Shown piece by piece: positions 15,252 through 23,129 of a stretch of 64,000 bases of DNA. The position numbers and the translations under genes are program-made. The stretch is from DAOUJI01 sp965219565 (GTDB lineage: Bacteria; Chloroflexota; Dehalococcoidia; Lucifugimonadales; JAGWBF01): NCBI GenBank assembly GCA_965219565.1, contig OZ244780.1, positions 1,240,001 through 1,304,000 of the forward strand, given 5' to 3'. The notes beneath the pieces were generated by a model, which worked only from the letters and a program-made list of their open reading frames with translations, did not search any database and was not told where the DNA came from. Numbering within the stretch: position 1 is the stretch's first letter; every line of letters begins with the position of its first letter.

Positions 15252-16058
15252 GTGACGCCAAAGCATTTGCTGTCCCATCTGAGGGAATTGAAGCCGCTTC
15301 TATCTGAGGAGCGGCTGGGCCTTTTCCTCGATATGGACGGCACTTTGTCTGAGATTGTCGAACGACCGGAGGACGCCAGAGTCAGCCGGAACGTGGCTGG
15401 GTCGCTGCAAGTCCTGGCTGAGAGACTTGCCCTCGTAGCTGTCGTTACCGGCAGGGCCTCCGCCGTAGCCGAATCGACTGTCGGCGTCCCCGGTCTGGTC
15501 TATGCGGGGAACCACGGACTGGAGCGCAGGGAGAACGGTCTGACATGGCTGGCGCCTGAAGCGGAAGCTCACCGGGAACGCCTTAGCCGTCTGTTCGACG
15601 ACTTGGCCAAGCGTTTTTCCACCGGTGGTTTCATGATGGAGGACAAGGGAGGTTCCTTTGCAGTCCACTACCGTCACACCTTTGATACTGAGGCGTCCCG
15701 ACAAGAGATATTGGACTCATTGGGGGCTTTGGCAGGCGATTCGGTAAAGCTGGTGATGGGTAAGATGGTCGTCAATGTGCTGCCGCCGGTGGTCCTGTCC
15801 AAAGGGACGGCTTTGTCGGACCTGACGAGGGAGAGGCGGCTTACGGCCCTCATTTCCATGGGGGATGACGTAACCGACGTGGACGCCTTCAAGAGCGCGC
15901 GTGAACTGTCCAAAATCGGGGAAGTGGAAGCGGTGTGCGTGGCCGTAGTGGGCGGAGGAGCGCCGGACGAATTAGTCGCCCTAGCCGACTATACGGTGGA
16001 AAACGTGGGGGAAGTGGAAGAATTCCTTAGCTGGTTGGCGCGGGAGACAGATCCATGA
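15252..16058 (+). CDS. otsB: Trehalose-6-phosphate phosphatase
   Basis: 268 residues; HAD-superfamily phosphatase removing phosphate from trehalose 6-phosphate. Motif I is LFLDMDGTLSEI (Asp27 and Asp29), motif II lies in VVTGRAS near 65, and the cap region has YAGNHGLE near 85-92, typical of OtsB. Motif III/IV is SMGDDVTDVDAF near 215. The GTG at 15252 has GAGG 11 bases before it; a TTG at 15213 in the same frame is the alternative. It faces otsA tail to tail and the two coding ends overlap by 32 bases, an unusual layout for partners of one pathway. Confidence 0.93.
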   Translation: MTPKHLLSHLRELKPLLSEERLGLFLDMDGTLSEIVERPEDARVSRNVAGSLQVLAERLALVAVVTGRASAVAESTVGVPGLVYAGNHGLERRENGLTWLAPEAEAHRERLSRLFDDLAKRFSTGGFMMEDKGGSFAVHYRHTFDTEASRQEILDSLGALAGDSVKLVMGKMVVNVLPPVVLSKGTALSDLTRERRLTALISMGDDVTDVDAFKSARELSKIGEVEAVCVAVVGGGAPDELVALADYTVENVGEVEEFLSWLARETDP

Positions 16059-17568
16059 CCGCACCGATGTCGTCCAATTGGCTGTATATCCAATGGATGA
16101 TGTCCTCGTCAGAAATTATCTGAACGAGGGAGTTGGTTCGCTGCTCTCGCTCCTCGGCTGTCATGGTGATGGCCTGGTGCAGCGCCTGCATGGTGCCTTC
16201 GATGTCCGATGGCGCCACCGCCAAGGCCCCTGGCGCCAATTGCTTGAATGCGCCGGTGGTCTCCGACAGCACTAGGACCCCTGAGTTCTGGTTGACCACG
16301 GGCCCCTCTTTGGCCACCAGGTTCATGCCGTCGAAAACCGAGTTGACCAGCATTACGTCGTATAGTTTCATCCCGGCTATGGCTTGTGTGTAGTTGTTTT
16401 CTATGAAGGTCACTATGGGCGTCCAGTCTTCGGAACCGTGGGTGACGTTGATGTCCTTGACCACTTCCTCGATGTCGTTCATATAGCGCTGGTACTGGCG
16501 GATGTGAGTCCGGGAAGGCACCAGGAACGCCATGAAGGTGACCTTGCCCTTGAGTTCGGGGTACTTGGACAGAAGCAGACCATAGGCCTTGAACCCCCGG
16601 ACAACGTTTTTGCTGGGCTCTGCCCTGTCCACTCGGACAATGGTTGTTTCGTTGAGCATCGGCTCCAGCTTGCGCTCGTATTCCAATGCTCTGGGAGAGT
16701 TGGCGATTCGCCGAATCTCGTCGACGTTTATGGATATGGGATAGGCGCGCACCTTGATTTGCCGGCCTTCATAGAAGAGAGAACGGTCAGTGTAGTTTAT
16801 CTCCGCCTCTGGCAAGAACTCTTCGCAGGTGTCCAGGAAGTTGCGGACGTCGTGGGTAGTTTGAAATCCAACTATGTCCGACCCGCAAAGCCCGGTGCAG
16901 ATGCCTCTGATGATGTACGACGGCAGAAGCTGCCAGTATCTGGGCGATGGCCAAGGAATGTGGGTGAAGTGATGGATGATGGCGTCGGGTCTGCCCTGAC
17001 GCACGTACTCCGGCGCCAGGTAGAGATGGTAATCGTGAACCATCACGACGGGCGGGTCCCGGCTGGCCTCGGTTTCCGCTATGATCTCTTTCGCAAAGGC
17101 CCGGTTCACTTCGACGTAACCGTTGTGCCAGGCGTCGTGCACGTTGGAGTCCAAATTGGGATTGTATGGAGAGTTCCACATGTAGTGCTGGAGGAACCAA
17201 ACCAGGGGATTGCAAAAGATGTTGTAGTATTTGTGGTAGACCCTCCGAGGAGTCACCACGAAGCGCAGATAGATGCGGTGCGATGGTATGGGTGACCTGA
17301 CAGGGCCGCCGCCTCCGCTTTCTGAGACCTTCCGGTCGCCTTCGCCGGTGGCGCTCGCCACCCAGGTAAAGTCCACCATCTGAGCCAGCGAGTTGAGAGC
17401 GGTGACAACGCCGCCGCTGCCTCTGCGGGCTTCGGTGCGTCCGTCCGGGGTGAGATGGTGTTCTACCGGGCCGCGGTTGCTGGCTAGAATGAGCTTGCGG
17501 TTCGCCAGAACCTTATCACATAGATCCCTTAGCTGGTCTAAACGAGACTGCTCCGGATCTAATGGCAT
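16027..17568 (-). CDS. otsA: Alpha,alpha-trehalose-phosphate synthase (GT20)
   Basis: 513 residues; makes trehalose 6-phosphate from a nucleotide-glucose donor and glucose 6-phosphate. The GT20 signature is ILASNRGPVEHH near residues 27-38, then RGSGGVVTAL, VMVHDYHLYLAP, HFTHIPWPSPRYW and IVGFQTTHDVRNFL. The donor site follows as RVDRAEPSKNV, and LVNSVFDGMNLVAKE is the C-terminal catalytic segment. The HIPWP form differs from enterobacterial HIPFPS, a variant also found in other GT20 lineages, so donor preference is uncertain. The ATG at 17568 is chosen for its GGAAGG site; the frame runs on to 17667 with a Pro-rich, unlikely extension. Confidence 0.9.
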   Translation of the reverse strand: MPLDPEQSRLDQLRDLCDKVLANRKLILASNRGPVEHHLTPDGRTEARRGSGGVVTALNSLAQMVDFTWVASATGEGDRKVSESGGGGPVRSPIPSHRIYLRFVVTPRRVYHKYYNIFCNPLVWFLQHYMWNSPYNPNLDSNVHDAWHNGYVEVNRAFAKEIIAETEASRDPPVVMVHDYHLYLAPEYVRQGRPDAIIHHFTHIPWPSPRYWQLLPSYIIRGICTGLCGSDIVGFQTTHDVRNFLDTCEEFLPEAEINYTDRSLFYEGRQIKVRAYPISINVDEIRRIANSPRALEYERKLEPMLNETTIVRVDRAEPSKNVVRGFKAYGLLLSKYPELKGKVTFMAFLVPSRTHIRQYQRYMNDIEEVVKDINVTHGSEDWTPIVTFIENNYTQAIAGMKLYDVMLVNSVFDGMNLVAKEGPVVNQNSGVLVLSETTGAFKQLAPGALAVAPSDIEGTMQALHQAITMTAEEREQRTNSLVQIISDEDIIHWIYSQLDDIGAVMDLSPAPTS

Positions 17569-17849
17569 GACCCTTCCAATCCATACCGCCGGCACACAAG
17601 GCGGAGGCGAGGGATAATCGAACGAGGAGGATGGCCCGACATTAGCATGTAGGGTATGGTGTGTCAAGAAACGGGCACCGACCTACGGACGGCTCCTCGG
17701 TTGAGGGCGTCGAACGACCCTTCGTCGGATGGCAGCGGCGACGCTCTTGAAAAACATGACGCCCGTTCCTTATTTGGAAACGGGGAATAGGCAGGCAGCC
17801 GCAATAAGGCTAAGCCACTGGCAGACATTCGCATCAGACGGGCTGGATG

Positions 17850-17855
17850 TATAAT
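17850..17855 (+). promoter_or_regulatory. Predicted -10 element of exonuclease III gene
   Basis: A perfect TATAAT about 55 bases before the ATG at 17911. The -35 region is weak (ATTCGC at a 17-base distance). The surrounding gap 17569-17910 otherwise holds only an imperfect hairpin near 17762-17788 (CCCGTTCC against GGAAACGGG). Confidence 0.4.
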
Positions 17856-17910
17856 GTCTTACATGGTTGACGCGTCCTATCCAGAGAATTGCAGAACTTA
17901 GGAATAGCTT

Positions 17911-18687
17911 ATGACCGTTGTTAGAGCTTTGTCGTGGAATGTGAACGGTCTGCGGGCCGTGGAGAAGAAGGGGTTTCTCGACTGGCTGCACGATGAGTCC
18001 CCCGATATCCTTTGTCTCCAGGAGACCAAGGCCAGGGAAGAGCAGCTTTCCGAGCGGCTCCGCAACGCCGAGGGCTATCAAGTCTACTTCTCCTCCCACG
18101 AGGAGCGTAAAGGCTACTCCGGGGTGGCGCTTTACACCAAGGAACAACCCAAGGATGTGAGGACAGGGTTCGGCGTTCCCAGGTTCGACAACGAAGGTCG
18201 GATAGTCATCGCCGACTATGACGCTTTCACGCTGTTCGGAATCTACTTCCCCAACGGCCAGTCTTCCAAGGAGCGGCTGGACTACAAGATGGACTTCTAC
18301 GACGCCTTCCTTGAATACGCCGACGGGTTGAAGTCACAGGGCCGGAACATCGTAGTCTGTGGCGACGTGAACACCGCCCACACCGAGATAGACCTCGCCA
18401 GGCCCAAGCAGAACCAGAACACCTCCGGCTTTCTGCCCCAGGAACGGGAGTGGATGGACACCTTCGAGGCCCACGGGTACGTGGACACGTTCCGAATGTT
18501 CAATTCGGAGCCCGGCAACTACTCCTACTGGGACTCCTTTACCAGGGCCCGCGAAAGGAACGTTGGCTGGAGAATCGACTACTTCTTCGTCAACCAGGAA
18601 TTCAAGGCCAACGTGGAGGCAGCCTTCATTCTCCCGGAAGTCATGGGCTCGGACCATTGCCCCGTCGGAGTGGAGCTAAAGGTCTGA
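17911..18687 (+). CDS. xth: Exodeoxyribonuclease III
   Basis: 258 residues, the usual length of ExoIII/XthA-type AP endonucleases of the endonuclease/exonuclease/phosphatase fold. It cleaves abasic sites and removes 3' blocks in base excision repair. Catalytic landmarks: SWNVNGLRA near residues 8-16, LQETKA with metal-binding Glu near 38, GIYFPNGQ, GDVNTAHTEID, the RIDYFFV strand and the C-terminal GSDHCPVG with the catalytic Asp-His. It is a single gene converging on the Rieske gene. A DNA glycosylase-like gene lies a short way downstream on the other strand. Confidence 0.95.
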   Translation: MTVVRALSWNVNGLRAVEKKGFLDWLHDESPDILCLQETKAREEQLSERLRNAEGYQVYFSSHEERKGYSGVALYTKEQPKDVRTGFGVPRFDNEGRIVIADYDAFTLFGIYFPNGQSSKERLDYKMDFYDAFLEYADGLKSQGRNIVVCGDVNTAHTEIDLARPKQNQNTSGFLPQEREWMDTFEAHGYVDTFRMFNSEPGNYSYWDSFTRARERNVGWRIDYFFVNQEFKANVEAAFILPEVMGSDHCPVGVELKV

Positions 18688-18716
18688 CCCTTACTTGGTC
18701 CTCCCGATGACGGGCC

Positions 18717-19046
18717 TCACTCCCGGATGGCCACCTGCACTTCGCCGTTTTCGACTCTAACCGAATAAGTGCGTATAGGCAGGGTGGCTGGTGGAGTCGT
18801 TGCGGCGCCGTTGGTCACGTCGAAGAGGGCCCCGTGGCGGGGACAGGCCAGGAACTTGTCCTCCAGAAAGCCGAATCCCAGCATTCCCCCGTCGTGGCTG
18901 CACGCGTCCACCACGCCATAAATTTGTCCGCCCACGTTGCAGAGGACGATCTCATCCCTGCGCGTGGGCTTGACCTTCAAGGTCTGGCCTGGAGGAATAT
19001 CCGCCAGCCGCGCCACCGTGACGTATCGTTCCGTGGGTTCAGTCAA
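18717..19046 (-). CDS. Rieske 2Fe-2S ferredoxin-like protein
   Basis: 109 residues from the TTG at 19046, which follows a GGGGG-rich ribosome site; the frame stays open far upstream through the neighbouring gene but is then a shadow. The cluster ligands are CSH in VVDACSHDGG and CxxH in LACPRHGALFD, separated by 17 residues, as in the small Rieske proteins of nitrite reductases and ring-hydroxylating dioxygenases. It carries electrons to an unknown oxygenase or reductase. Last gene of the minus-strand set that begins with the ThDP enzyme at 22341. Confidence 0.87.
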   Translation of the reverse strand: MTEPTERYVTVARLADIPPGQTLKVKPTRRDEIVLCNVGGQIYGVVDACSHDGGMLGFGFLEDKFLACPRHGALFDVTNGAATTPPATLPIRTYSVRVENGEVQVAIRE

Positions 19047-19078
19047 AGGAGGCCCCCCTTTAGGTTGACTGGCTTGTT

Positions 19079-19573
19079 CTAGTGGTCCGGGGTGACCCGG
19101 CCCGAAGCGAACAGCCACATCCGGGCTATTTCCGGTCCGATAAACCGGAAGGTCTTTCGCAGCTCCCTCTGGAGGGGCGCCAGCTCGTCTCCTTCCAGCA
19201 CGTCGTAGTACCAGCGGCAGAAGGAGCCGTGCTCCTTTTGGATTCCCTGGATGGTCTGGGCGTTGGAGACGCAAGCCTCGACCTTCTTCCGGTTGCGGAT
19301 GATTGACGGGTCGAGAAGCGCCCGGTCCACGTCGTCGGGCGACATTGCGGCGACCAGGGGAATGCGCCAGCCGTGGAAGACAGTGCGGAAGGCATCGCGG
19401 CGGGCCAGAATCATGCGCCAGCTCAGGCCGGCCTGAAAGACCTGGAGGCTCATGATTTCGAAAAGGGCGTCGTCGTCGGCCAACCGCTTTCCCCAGACCT
19501 CGGCTGCATACCACTCCATCAGCGGGTCTCCCCGGGCCCACTCCGGCACTTCTCGAACTTGGTCGTCGGGCAT
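19079..19573 (-). CDS. DNA-3-methyladenine glycosylase I-like protein lacking the zinc site
   Basis: 164 residues, slightly short of Tag (about 187). The family helices are clear: DPLMEWYAAEVWGKRLADDD, FEIMSLQVFQAGLSWRMIL, then IIRNRKKVEACVSNAQ and EHGSFCRWYYD. The snap zinc ligands of E. coli Tag are absent: there is no N-terminal Cys, His17 is Ala in YAAEVWG, and the C-terminal His/Cys pair is missing. Glycosylase activity may persist, since the base pocket lies elsewhere, but a changed specificity is possible. It sits between the aldo/keto reductase and Rieske genes. Confidence 0.82.
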   Translation of the reverse strand: MPDDQVREVPEWARGDPLMEWYAAEVWGKRLADDDALFEIMSLQVFQAGLSWRMILARRDAFRTVFHGWRIPLVAAMSPDDVDRALLDPSIIRNRKKVEACVSNAQTIQGIQKEHGSFCRWYYDVLEGDELAPLQRELRKTFRFIGPEIARMWLFASGRVTPDH

Positions 19574-19614
19574 GGCTATTCCTCGTCAGATGTTTTCGGC
19601 GGGCCTGACAGCGT

Positions 19615-20658
19615 CTAACGGCGGCGGTATTCGTCCCCGCAGTCGCCGATTCGGCTGAACACGTCTTGAGACTTATCGGTCACAGACTGTATAAGGTCCC
19701 GGTCTTCCTGTCCCAACTCCAGGTTGAAAGTGCGTAAGTTGTCTTGAAGGTTGTCCGACAGTCCCAGGCGGACTCCGATGATGACCCCGGCCACAGCAGG
19801 TTTATCCAGGATTGAGGCGACCGCGACGTTTGCTATGCTGACGCCGTGCTTGTCCGCGATGGTCTTCAGAGCGCCCAGCAGTTCCTGGAACAGTTCCCAG
19901 CCGCCCCACAGACCAATCATCTGCTTGTATTTGCCAAGGCTGGCTGTGTTCAGTTCGGACCTCGACGGCTCGGGCCTTCCCAGCCACTTTTCCGACACCA
20001 AGCCGCCGCAGAGCGCGCCATAGGCCAGCAGCCCGATGCCCTGGGATAGGCAATAGGGGACCATCTCTCTTTCCGGCCTCAGGTCTACCAGCGAGTATTG
20101 GACCTGGTTCGATACCACAGGCGTTCGCTCGTGGATGATGCGTGTGTGCTCCGTGTCGAAGTTGGTCAGCGCCAGGGTGCGTATCTTGCCTTCGGCCTGG
20201 AGATCAGCCATGTGGCCCATGGCATCCAGGTAGGCTGGGTCTTCGTAGTCCCACCAGTGGAATTGGAGCATGTCCAAACGGTCGACGTCCATCCTCTTCA
20301 GGGAGCGGTCTATGTTCTGCTCCACCCAGGACCGGGTCATGGCCGCCGGAGGTGGGACCCATTTGGTGAAGGCTTGGACCTTTTCGAGGGCCTCGCGGCC
20401 ATAGTCGGAGGCCAGCTTGCTCTTGAAGGCGCCGATGAAGTCCTCGGCGGGGCCGTAATGGTCCGCCAGGTCCCAGGTGGTTAGTCCGCTCCGATGATGC
20501 TCCAGCATCCGTTCCACGGCCCGCTGAGGGTCGATGGGTCCGTGGGCGCCGGACACCTGCCACATGCCGTTGAGCATCCGGCATATCTGCATTGGCTCCC
20601 CACCGGCGATGCCCTGTCCCAACCATCCGATGCTTTGAGGACCCAGATCTGTGGGCAT
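19615..20658 (-). CDS. Aldo/keto reductase
   Basis: 347 residues, NAD(P)H-linked oxidoreductase of the TIM-barrel AKR superfamily. The catalytic tetrad is visible as Asp63 and Tyr68 in WDLADHYG, Lys99 in FTKW and His134 in QFHWWD. NADPH-binding features appear as LLAYGALCGGL and the C-terminal VIIGVRLGLSDNL. Substrate unknown. The gene starts 3 bases after the stop of the ThDP enzyme and is surely co-transcribed with it. A second, shorter member of the superfamily lies at 32152-32964. Confidence 0.92.
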   Translation of the reverse strand: MPTDLGPQSIGWLGQGIAGGEPMQICRMLNGMWQVSGAHGPIDPQRAVERMLEHHRSGLTTWDLADHYGPAEDFIGAFKSKLASDYGREALEKVQAFTKWVPPPAAMTRSWVEQNIDRSLKRMDVDRLDMLQFHWWDYEDPAYLDAMGHMADLQAEGKIRTLALTNFDTEHTRIIHERTPVVSNQVQYSLVDLRPEREMVPYCLSQGIGLLAYGALCGGLVSEKWLGRPEPSRSELNTASLGKYKQMIGLWGGWELFQELLGALKTIADKHGVSIANVAVASILDKPAVAGVIIGVRLGLSDNLQDNLRTFNLELGQEDRDLIQSVTDKSQDVFSRIGDCGDEYRRR

Positions 20659-20661
20659 AGG

Positions 20662-22341
20662 CTAGCTCTTCTTGGCGTCGGAGAGACGCGCGGGGACGGG
20701 AAGCACGTTGGGGTCCATTGGAATTTCAATGATGCTTGGGCCGTCGCCTCCGGCCGCTTCCTTGAACGCGTCCCCAATGTCTTCGGGATTCTCCACGTAG
20801 TAGCCTCTGGCGCCGAACACCTCCGCATATTTGTCGAAACGGGGGTTGCCTATGTCGGCTCCGACGTAGCGTCCGAATGCGTGGTGCTGGAAGGCTTTCT
20901 CCGACCCCCAGATGCCGTTGTTCATCACGATGGTCACGACGTTAAGGTTATGGCGGACCAGAGTTTCCAGTTCCTGACCGTTGAAGAGGAAGCCGCCGTC
21001 GCCGTTTATGCTCACCACCGTGGCGTCCGGCCTTGCAAACTTTGCGCCTATGGCTTCGGGGAAGCTGAATCCCAGCCCGGCCAGGTCAAGGTTGTTAATG
21101 AGAGTGCGCTGTTTGCGGTAGACCAGGCCGTCCAATCCGTAGTTGGAGTTGAGGCCGGAGTCGAGAACGACGATGGCGTCCTCGGGCATGACCTTGCGGA
21201 GTTCGTAGTAAATCCGGTCGGGGTGCATGGGCGTCCCGTCCAGCTTGCCGTGGTCGTCGAGCCTCTGGAGCCGCTTCTGGGCCAGGTCCTTAACCTCCCG
21301 GTCCCACTGCTCGTTCCGGGGTTTCTCGGCCGCTCGCACCAGTTCCAGAATTTGGCCGGAGACGGCCTTGGCGTCTCCTTCGATTCCCACGGCCACCGGG
21401 TAGTTGCGACCAATTTCGTTAGGGTCTATCTCTATCTGGACAATCTTGGTGTCTTTCTGGATGAACCTGTTGTCGTAGTAGGACGTGCTGTGGCTCAGGC
21501 GAGTCCCCACAGCCAACAGAAGGTCGGCGTTTCGTATCGCCTCTACAGCCTCGGGCGTGGGGAGCCGTCCCAGGTGGCCCAGGAAAGCCGGATGAGTGTT
21601 CGGCACGGCGTCGCACCGGCCGTATGAGGTTATCAGCCCCGCGCCGAGAACGTCGGCCAGGTCAGTGACTTCCTGGGATCCCAGGCTCCACTGCACGCCG
21701 CCGCCCGGCATGATTATGGGCCTCTCAGCCTCCAAGAGCAGACGAGCTGCTTCTTCCACCAGGCTCTTGTCGCCCTGAACGCGGGTCTGACCTGTGCGGT
21801 AGGTGTGGGGAGCCGCCAGATCAACGTCGATTTCCGTCTGGACCATTAAATCTCTTGGAAGGTCCACGAGCACCGGCCCCATCTTCCCGGAGGTGGCCAC
21901 GCGGAAGGCGTGGCGGATCATTTCCGGTATGCGCTCCGATTTGTTCACCTGAAACGAGGCCTTGGTGATGGGGCGGAACAGCGACACTTGGTCGAACTCC
22001 TGTATGGCTCCCCGGTTCTGATGTTCCCGGTCGGGGGCCGGGGCCAGCACAACCACCGGCGAGTGGCCCACGTACGCCGCCGCCACACCGAAGGTGAGGT
22101 TAAGGATTCCCGGTCCGTTGGTGGCGATGCACACTCCAGGGTTGCCCGTAGCCCTAGCGTAGCCGTCGGCCATCAGGGCGGCCGCCTGCTCGTGGCGCAC
22201 ACCTACGAATTGTATGTCCGTCTTGTCGTAAAGGGCGTCCAGCACGTCGAGGAATGCGGCTCCGACAATGCCGAAAATGTGGCCCACCTTTTCCTGTCGG
22301 AGGGTCTCGATGATTGCCTCGCCAACGTTCATACGGGGCAT
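20662..22341 (-). CDS. Thiamine diphosphate-dependent enzyme, acetolactate synthase/sulfoacetaldehyde acetyltransferase-like
   Basis: 559 residues with the three-domain order of ThDP decarboxylases and synthases. The N-terminal PYR domain carries the catalytic Glu in VRHEQAAALMADGYAR (near residue 51), a central domain spans about 190-330, and the C-terminal PP domain has the ThDP motif NGDGGFLFNGQELETL ending in MNNGIW. IATNGPGILNLTFGV and AIQEFDQVSLFRP resemble acetolactate synthase and Xsc. An acetolactate synthase small subunit is absent, so a catabolic role on a 2-oxo acid or sulfonate aldehyde is as likely as branched-chain synthesis. GGAGGTGG precedes the ATG. Confidence 0.85.
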   Translation of the reverse strand: MPRMNVGEAIIETLRQEKVGHIFGIVGAAFLDVLDALYDKTDIQFVGVRHEQAAALMADGYARATGNPGVCIATNGPGILNLTFGVAAAYVGHSPVVVLAPAPDREHQNRGAIQEFDQVSLFRPITKASFQVNKSERIPEMIRHAFRVATSGKMGPVLVDLPRDLMVQTEIDVDLAAPHTYRTGQTRVQGDKSLVEEAARLLLEAERPIIMPGGGVQWSLGSQEVTDLADVLGAGLITSYGRCDAVPNTHPAFLGHLGRLPTPEAVEAIRNADLLLAVGTRLSHSTSYYDNRFIQKDTKIVQIEIDPNEIGRNYPVAVGIEGDAKAVSGQILELVRAAEKPRNEQWDREVKDLAQKRLQRLDDHGKLDGTPMHPDRIYYELRKVMPEDAIVVLDSGLNSNYGLDGLVYRKQRTLINNLDLAGLGFSFPEAIGAKFARPDATVVSINGDGGFLFNGQELETLVRHNLNVVTIVMNNGIWGSEKAFQHHAFGRYVGADIGNPRFDKYAEVFGARGYYVENPEDIGDAFKEAAGGDGPSIIEIPMDPNVLPVPARLSDAKKS

Positions 22342-22547
22342 GACGCCACCTCCATTGTTCCGAATGGCATTGTTACGAACGGAAACCGGATGAATAGATT
22401 GGGTTTTGGCGGCCAGCGTATTTCGATGGGAATCTGGAGCGCCAAATGGGGAAGCATCCCATAGTTTATCATATACTTGGAATAAGCTTCCGGGAGCAGT
22501 GGATGGTTGATTTGAGCGCTTGGCGCCACACGAAGGAGAACCCTTAG

Positions 22548-23048
22548 GTGACTGAAGAATTCAGCTCAATTGTCGCGCTTCAGGTGGGCGATATAGCTCC
22601 GGACTATAAACTGCGCTCTACTGAAGGGGAACCGGTCAGAGCCAGGGAAGCGGCAGCGTCCTACAGGGCCTTGGTCCTAGTTTTCCTCCGCGGGATCCGT
22701 TGACCTTTCTGCCGTAGGCAGATCCGGCAGTTGTCGGAACGGTACGAGGAATTTAAAGCTTTAGGCGCAGAGATCATAGCGGTGTCGAGGGACCCACTCG
22801 ATAAAACGACGGATTTCTTGTTGAGGCGGGAGGTTCCCTTCACGTGCCTTATCGATCCGGACCATGGCATGTTCGACGCTTACGGCGTGCCATCCACGTT
22901 GATATCCCTGGGGCAAAGGCCAGGAACCGTCATAATAGATTCTCAGGGATGTATCGCATATACCGACGTTGGTCGGCAGCAATGGGACATCCCCACAGTG
23001 GACAGCCTGCTGGACGTGTGCCGAGGTTTGAGCGACGATGCAAAGTAG
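22548..23048 (+). CDS. Peroxiredoxin-like AhpC/TSA protein, probable selenoprotein (Sec at in-frame TGA 22701-22703)
   Basis: 166 residues if the TGA at 22701-22703 is read as selenocysteine. The frame starts at GTG 22548 with AAGGAG nine bases upstream and runs through VGDIAPDYKLRSTEGEPV and LVLVFLRGIR. Then comes the TGA, and PFCRRQIRQL continues in frame to the TAG at 23046. In homologues this place reads W-C-P-F-C, the first Cys being peroxidatic, so Sec would be residue 52 in a UxxC pair with Cys55. After it come the normal AhpC/TSA strands and DPDHGMFDAYGV. A standard caller would report only a fragment from 22731. A nonsense mutation (TGC to TGA) is the alternative; intact frame, ribosome site and hairpins argue against it. 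Confidence 0.78.
22704..22742 (+). promoter_or_regulatory. Candidate SECIS hairpin region downstream of the in-frame TGA
   Basis: Directly after the TGA the RNA can fold in competing ways. One is a perfect CTGCCG/CGGCAG stem (22709-22714 with 22725-22730). Another is TCTGCC-GTA-GGCAGA (22708-22722). A third is TCCG/CGGA (22723-22726 with 22735-22738) whose 8-base loop begins with G and lies 23 bases after the TGA. The third best fits the usual bacterial SECIS spacing of roughly 16-37 bases. Confidence 0.5.
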
Positions 23049-23129
23049 GGCCCCAAAACCCTTGATTTCCTTCCCCTGAATCGGCATGTTCATAGTGGAC
23101 AGTTTAGGGAAGGTGGTTCGCTTCACGAT

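Noticed and set aside
19047..19541. Upstream extension of the Rieske frame to 274 codons
   Set aside because: That part is the shadow of the Tag-like gene in another frame and is Arg/Pro/Gly-rich without domain features.
22731..23048. TTG-started 105-codon gene as an independent small protein
   Set aside because: It lacks the first beta strand and active site of the family; the in-frame sequence upstream of the TGA supplies exactly those, so it is the C-terminal part of the longer selenoprotein candidate.
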